Source: CAYNVS01 sp964400725 (lineage in GTDB: Bacteria > Myxococcota_A > SURF-8 > CAYNVS01). From it: a stretch of DNA of 17,081 bases. A model generated the notes under the pieces. It was not told the origin of the DNA and made no database searches. It saw only the letters and a list, made by a program, of their open reading frames with translations. Positions within the stretch are counted from its first letter, which is position 1; every line of letters begins with the position of its first letter. This document shows, one piece after another, positions 16,077 to 17,081 of this stretch. The stretch lies in NCBI GenBank assembly GCA_964400725.1, contig CAYNVS010000053.1, positions 1 to 17,081 on the forward strand. Direction: 5' to 3'. Position numbers and translations under genes: made by a program.

Positions 16077-16244
16077 TTACTTGGGCTGCTCGTTCGGATT
16101 TTTATCCGGAGCCTTTTCCTGCGCCATATTCACGTTTACGTTTGTGCTTCCCTGTTCGACTCTGCGCCAAGTCTGGCATCCGGCGAAAGCGAAGGACGAA
16201 ACGATGAAGGCTACCGCCAAAATTAAAGAAATAGTTCTTTTCAT
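16077..16244 (-). CDS. Small 55-residue lipoprotein
   Basis: The minus strand from an ATG at 16244 to a TAA at 16077 encodes 55 residues beginning MKRTISLILAVAFIVSS. The signal segment ends in a lipobox FAGC with Cys23, followed by QTWRRVEQGS, a TNVNVNMAQ stretch and a polar KAPDKNPNEQPK tail. The mature peptide is only about 33 residues, like short lysis-type or entericidin-type lipoproteins, but no family is recognised. AAGG lies 8 nt before the ATG. The gene begins 24 nt after the stop of the DUF11-like gene and ends just before a terminator, so it is the last gene of that unit. Its size makes it easy to miss in automated annotation. Confidence 0.8.
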   Translation of the reverse strand: MKRTISLILAVAFIVSSFAFAGCQTWRRVEQGSTNVNVNMAQEKAPDKNPNEQPK

Positions 16245-16268
16245 TGTATTTTCCTTTTCCTTTTCAAA

Positions 16269-16865
16269 TTAGCTCGGAACCTTGACAGAGCCGATGAGCT
16301 TCAAAATTATCGTGCTGTTGTTGCCGGATTTCTGAAGCGGGTTCTTAGTCATGTCCATGTTAATGATAAGGACTTGATTGCCGTTCACGGTCTTGACTTC
16401 GTAATTCAAAACGTCGAAGTCAACTTTGGTCTGTTCCGGAACTTCGTTCATACCAAGAGTAAGGATGGCGCCGACGATGTTGAGCGTGCGCTGGGTGTCT
16501 AAGATTTCAATGCCGGTTAGGGTGAAATCCGCGGGTAGGGCGTCAACAAGCGTAATCTTGTCGATGAGCGTGTTGCCGTCGTTGCGCAGTTGAATCTGGT
16601 AATTCGTATCAAGCGAGGTTATCTTCTGCTTGTGAAGCTCGGTTTTATTAAGATAAATGCTGTAACCAACGCCTTCCATGAACTTGTCGATTGCCAAACG
16701 GGTAAATTTTTGCGGGGGACCGTCAACGTAGGTTTCCCAGTGATAGAAACCGATGATATTGGGATTGGGCGTGTGAATGGAGAATGTAGTATTGGGCTCT
16801 TCCGGAGAAGAGAAGAACGCTACGGTTTCCGACGGAATCAAGTCGTTGACCGTGTTTCCCTGCAT
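16269..16865 (-). CDS. DUF11-like surface protein, probable frameshifted body of a lipoprotein
   Basis: The frame from an ATG at 16865 gives 198 residues without a signal peptide. It contains QLRNDGNTLIDKITLVDALPADFTLTG (about 91-117, quoted in part as NDGNTLIDKITLVDALPADF), which resembles the DUF11/conserved-repeat beta-sandwich pattern of cell-surface proteins. The rest is beta-rich with no recognised catalytic motif. Protein-like sequence continues upstream of this ATG (TTKVINGLDGKAV) until a TAG near 16907, while a lipoprotein signal in another frame ends at 16897. Removing one base near 16897-16899 would fuse the two into a lipoprotein of about 251 residues. Hence the native start is probably 17022. 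An AAGG 5 nt before the 16865 ATG could allow internal initiation, but the product would stay in the cytoplasm. Function unknown. Confidence 0.7.
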   Translation of the reverse strand: MQGNTVNDLIPSETVAFFSSPEEPNTTFSIHTPNPNIIGFYHWETYVDGPPQKFTRLAIDKFMEGVGYSIYLNKTELHKQKITSLDTNYQIQLRNDGNTLIDKITLVDALPADFTLTGIEILDTQRTLNIVGAILTLGMNEVPEQTKVDFDVLNYEVKTVNGNQVLIINMDMTKNPLQKSGNNSTIILKLIGSVKVPS

Positions 16866-16896
16866 GACCGCCTTTCCGTCCAGACCGTTGATTACC

Positions 16897-17022
16897 TTAG
16901 TGGTCTATGACGATTCTCTGTTTGGCGGCGCATGCGCTTAACGACAATGCGGCCATCAGTCCCACGACCAAAGCCGCCGCCATCCGCGAGCGCGCGTTAA
17001 AATTAGTTTTCCTTTCCTTCAT
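16897..17022 (-). pseudogene. Lipoprotein signal fragment, 5' part of the frame-disrupted DUF11-like gene
   Basis: An ATG at 17022 opens a 41-residue frame: MKERKTNFNARSRM, a hydrophobic stretch, and a canonical lipobox LSAC with Cys31, then AAKQRIVIDH and a TAA at 16899-16897. Skipping a single T at that stop joins the frame to KVINGLDGKAV and the 198-residue body. AGGA-containing sequence precedes the ATG. This could be a sequencing or assembly indel, a genuine frameshift mutation, or (less likely) recoding. As written it would make only a 10-residue mature lipopeptide. No convincing promoter is seen in the last 59 nt of the window. Confidence 0.65.
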
Positions 17023-17081
17023 GTTTCCTGGTCCTTTCAAAATGTTAATACTGCTTGTTATGCCTATTCTCGCCTAACCTA

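Noticed and set aside
16897..16910. Programmed +1 frameshift at CAC-TAA-GG
   Set aside because: Slippage of the His tRNA from CAC to ACT would lose pairing and no upstream Shine-Dalgarno-like stimulator at the usual prfB spacing is seen; a plain indel explains it more simply.

Overview
The window reads as a chromosomal stretch from a Gram-negative bacterium of the deltaproteobacterial / Myxococcota-like kind. Reasons: many lipoproteins with acidic, Asp/Glu-rich linkers behind the lipid-anchored cysteine; a secreted metallopeptidase with a cysteine-plus-membrane-helix C-terminal sorting tail resembling MYXO-CTERM/Synerg-CTERM signals; a receiver-PATAN(DUF4388)-TPR protein; an orphan GspE-N domain protein; and short cysteine-rich modules. 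No rRNA or other taxonomic anchor is present, so this placement is inference. tsaD would be the best marker to place it. No tRNA, rRNA, CRISPR array, insertion sequence or phage gene was seen.

Layout. At 1-684 (minus, cut by the window edge) lies an endonuclease/exonuclease/phosphatase-family lipoprotein. It is divergent from an FGE-sulfatase-fold lipoprotein at 884-2044 (plus). A plus-strand ornithine aminotransferase (rocD, 2195-3406) follows, closed by a clear terminator, then a class I SAM methyltransferase (3496-4350). From 4358 to the right edge every gene is on the minus strand. Read in transcription order, these are: a disrupted lipoprotein gene with a DUF11-like segment (about 17022-16269) followed by a 55-residue lipoprotein (16244-16077) and a terminator; a secreted M4/M36-like metallopeptidase (15803-13143) followed by a neutral-ceramidase-like lipoprotein (13077-9976) and a strong terminator; a membrane-spanning pseudo-receiver/PATAN/TPR protein (9799-7691) followed 6 nt later by tsaD (7684-6650); and a GspE-N/GAF-like regulator-type protein (6532-4358) with its own promoter.

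How they work together. The metallopeptidase and the ceramidase-like protein form a likely two-gene operon of exported hydrolases with matching ribosome-binding sites, suggesting joint degradation of protein and sphingolipid-type substrates outside the cell. The two large signalling-type proteins around tsaD share a design: a compact N-terminal sensory or docking domain, hundreds of residues of Pro/Glu/Lys-rich linker, and a compact C-terminal domain. They are the best candidates for a poorly described system. tsaD (t6A tRNA modification) and rocD (arginine/ornithine catabolism) are housekeeping or metabolic genes with no obvious link to them.

Stretches without genes are all under 300 bases. 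The divergent gap 685-883 and the gaps at 9800-9975 and 15804-16076 hold promoters and terminators, as listed.
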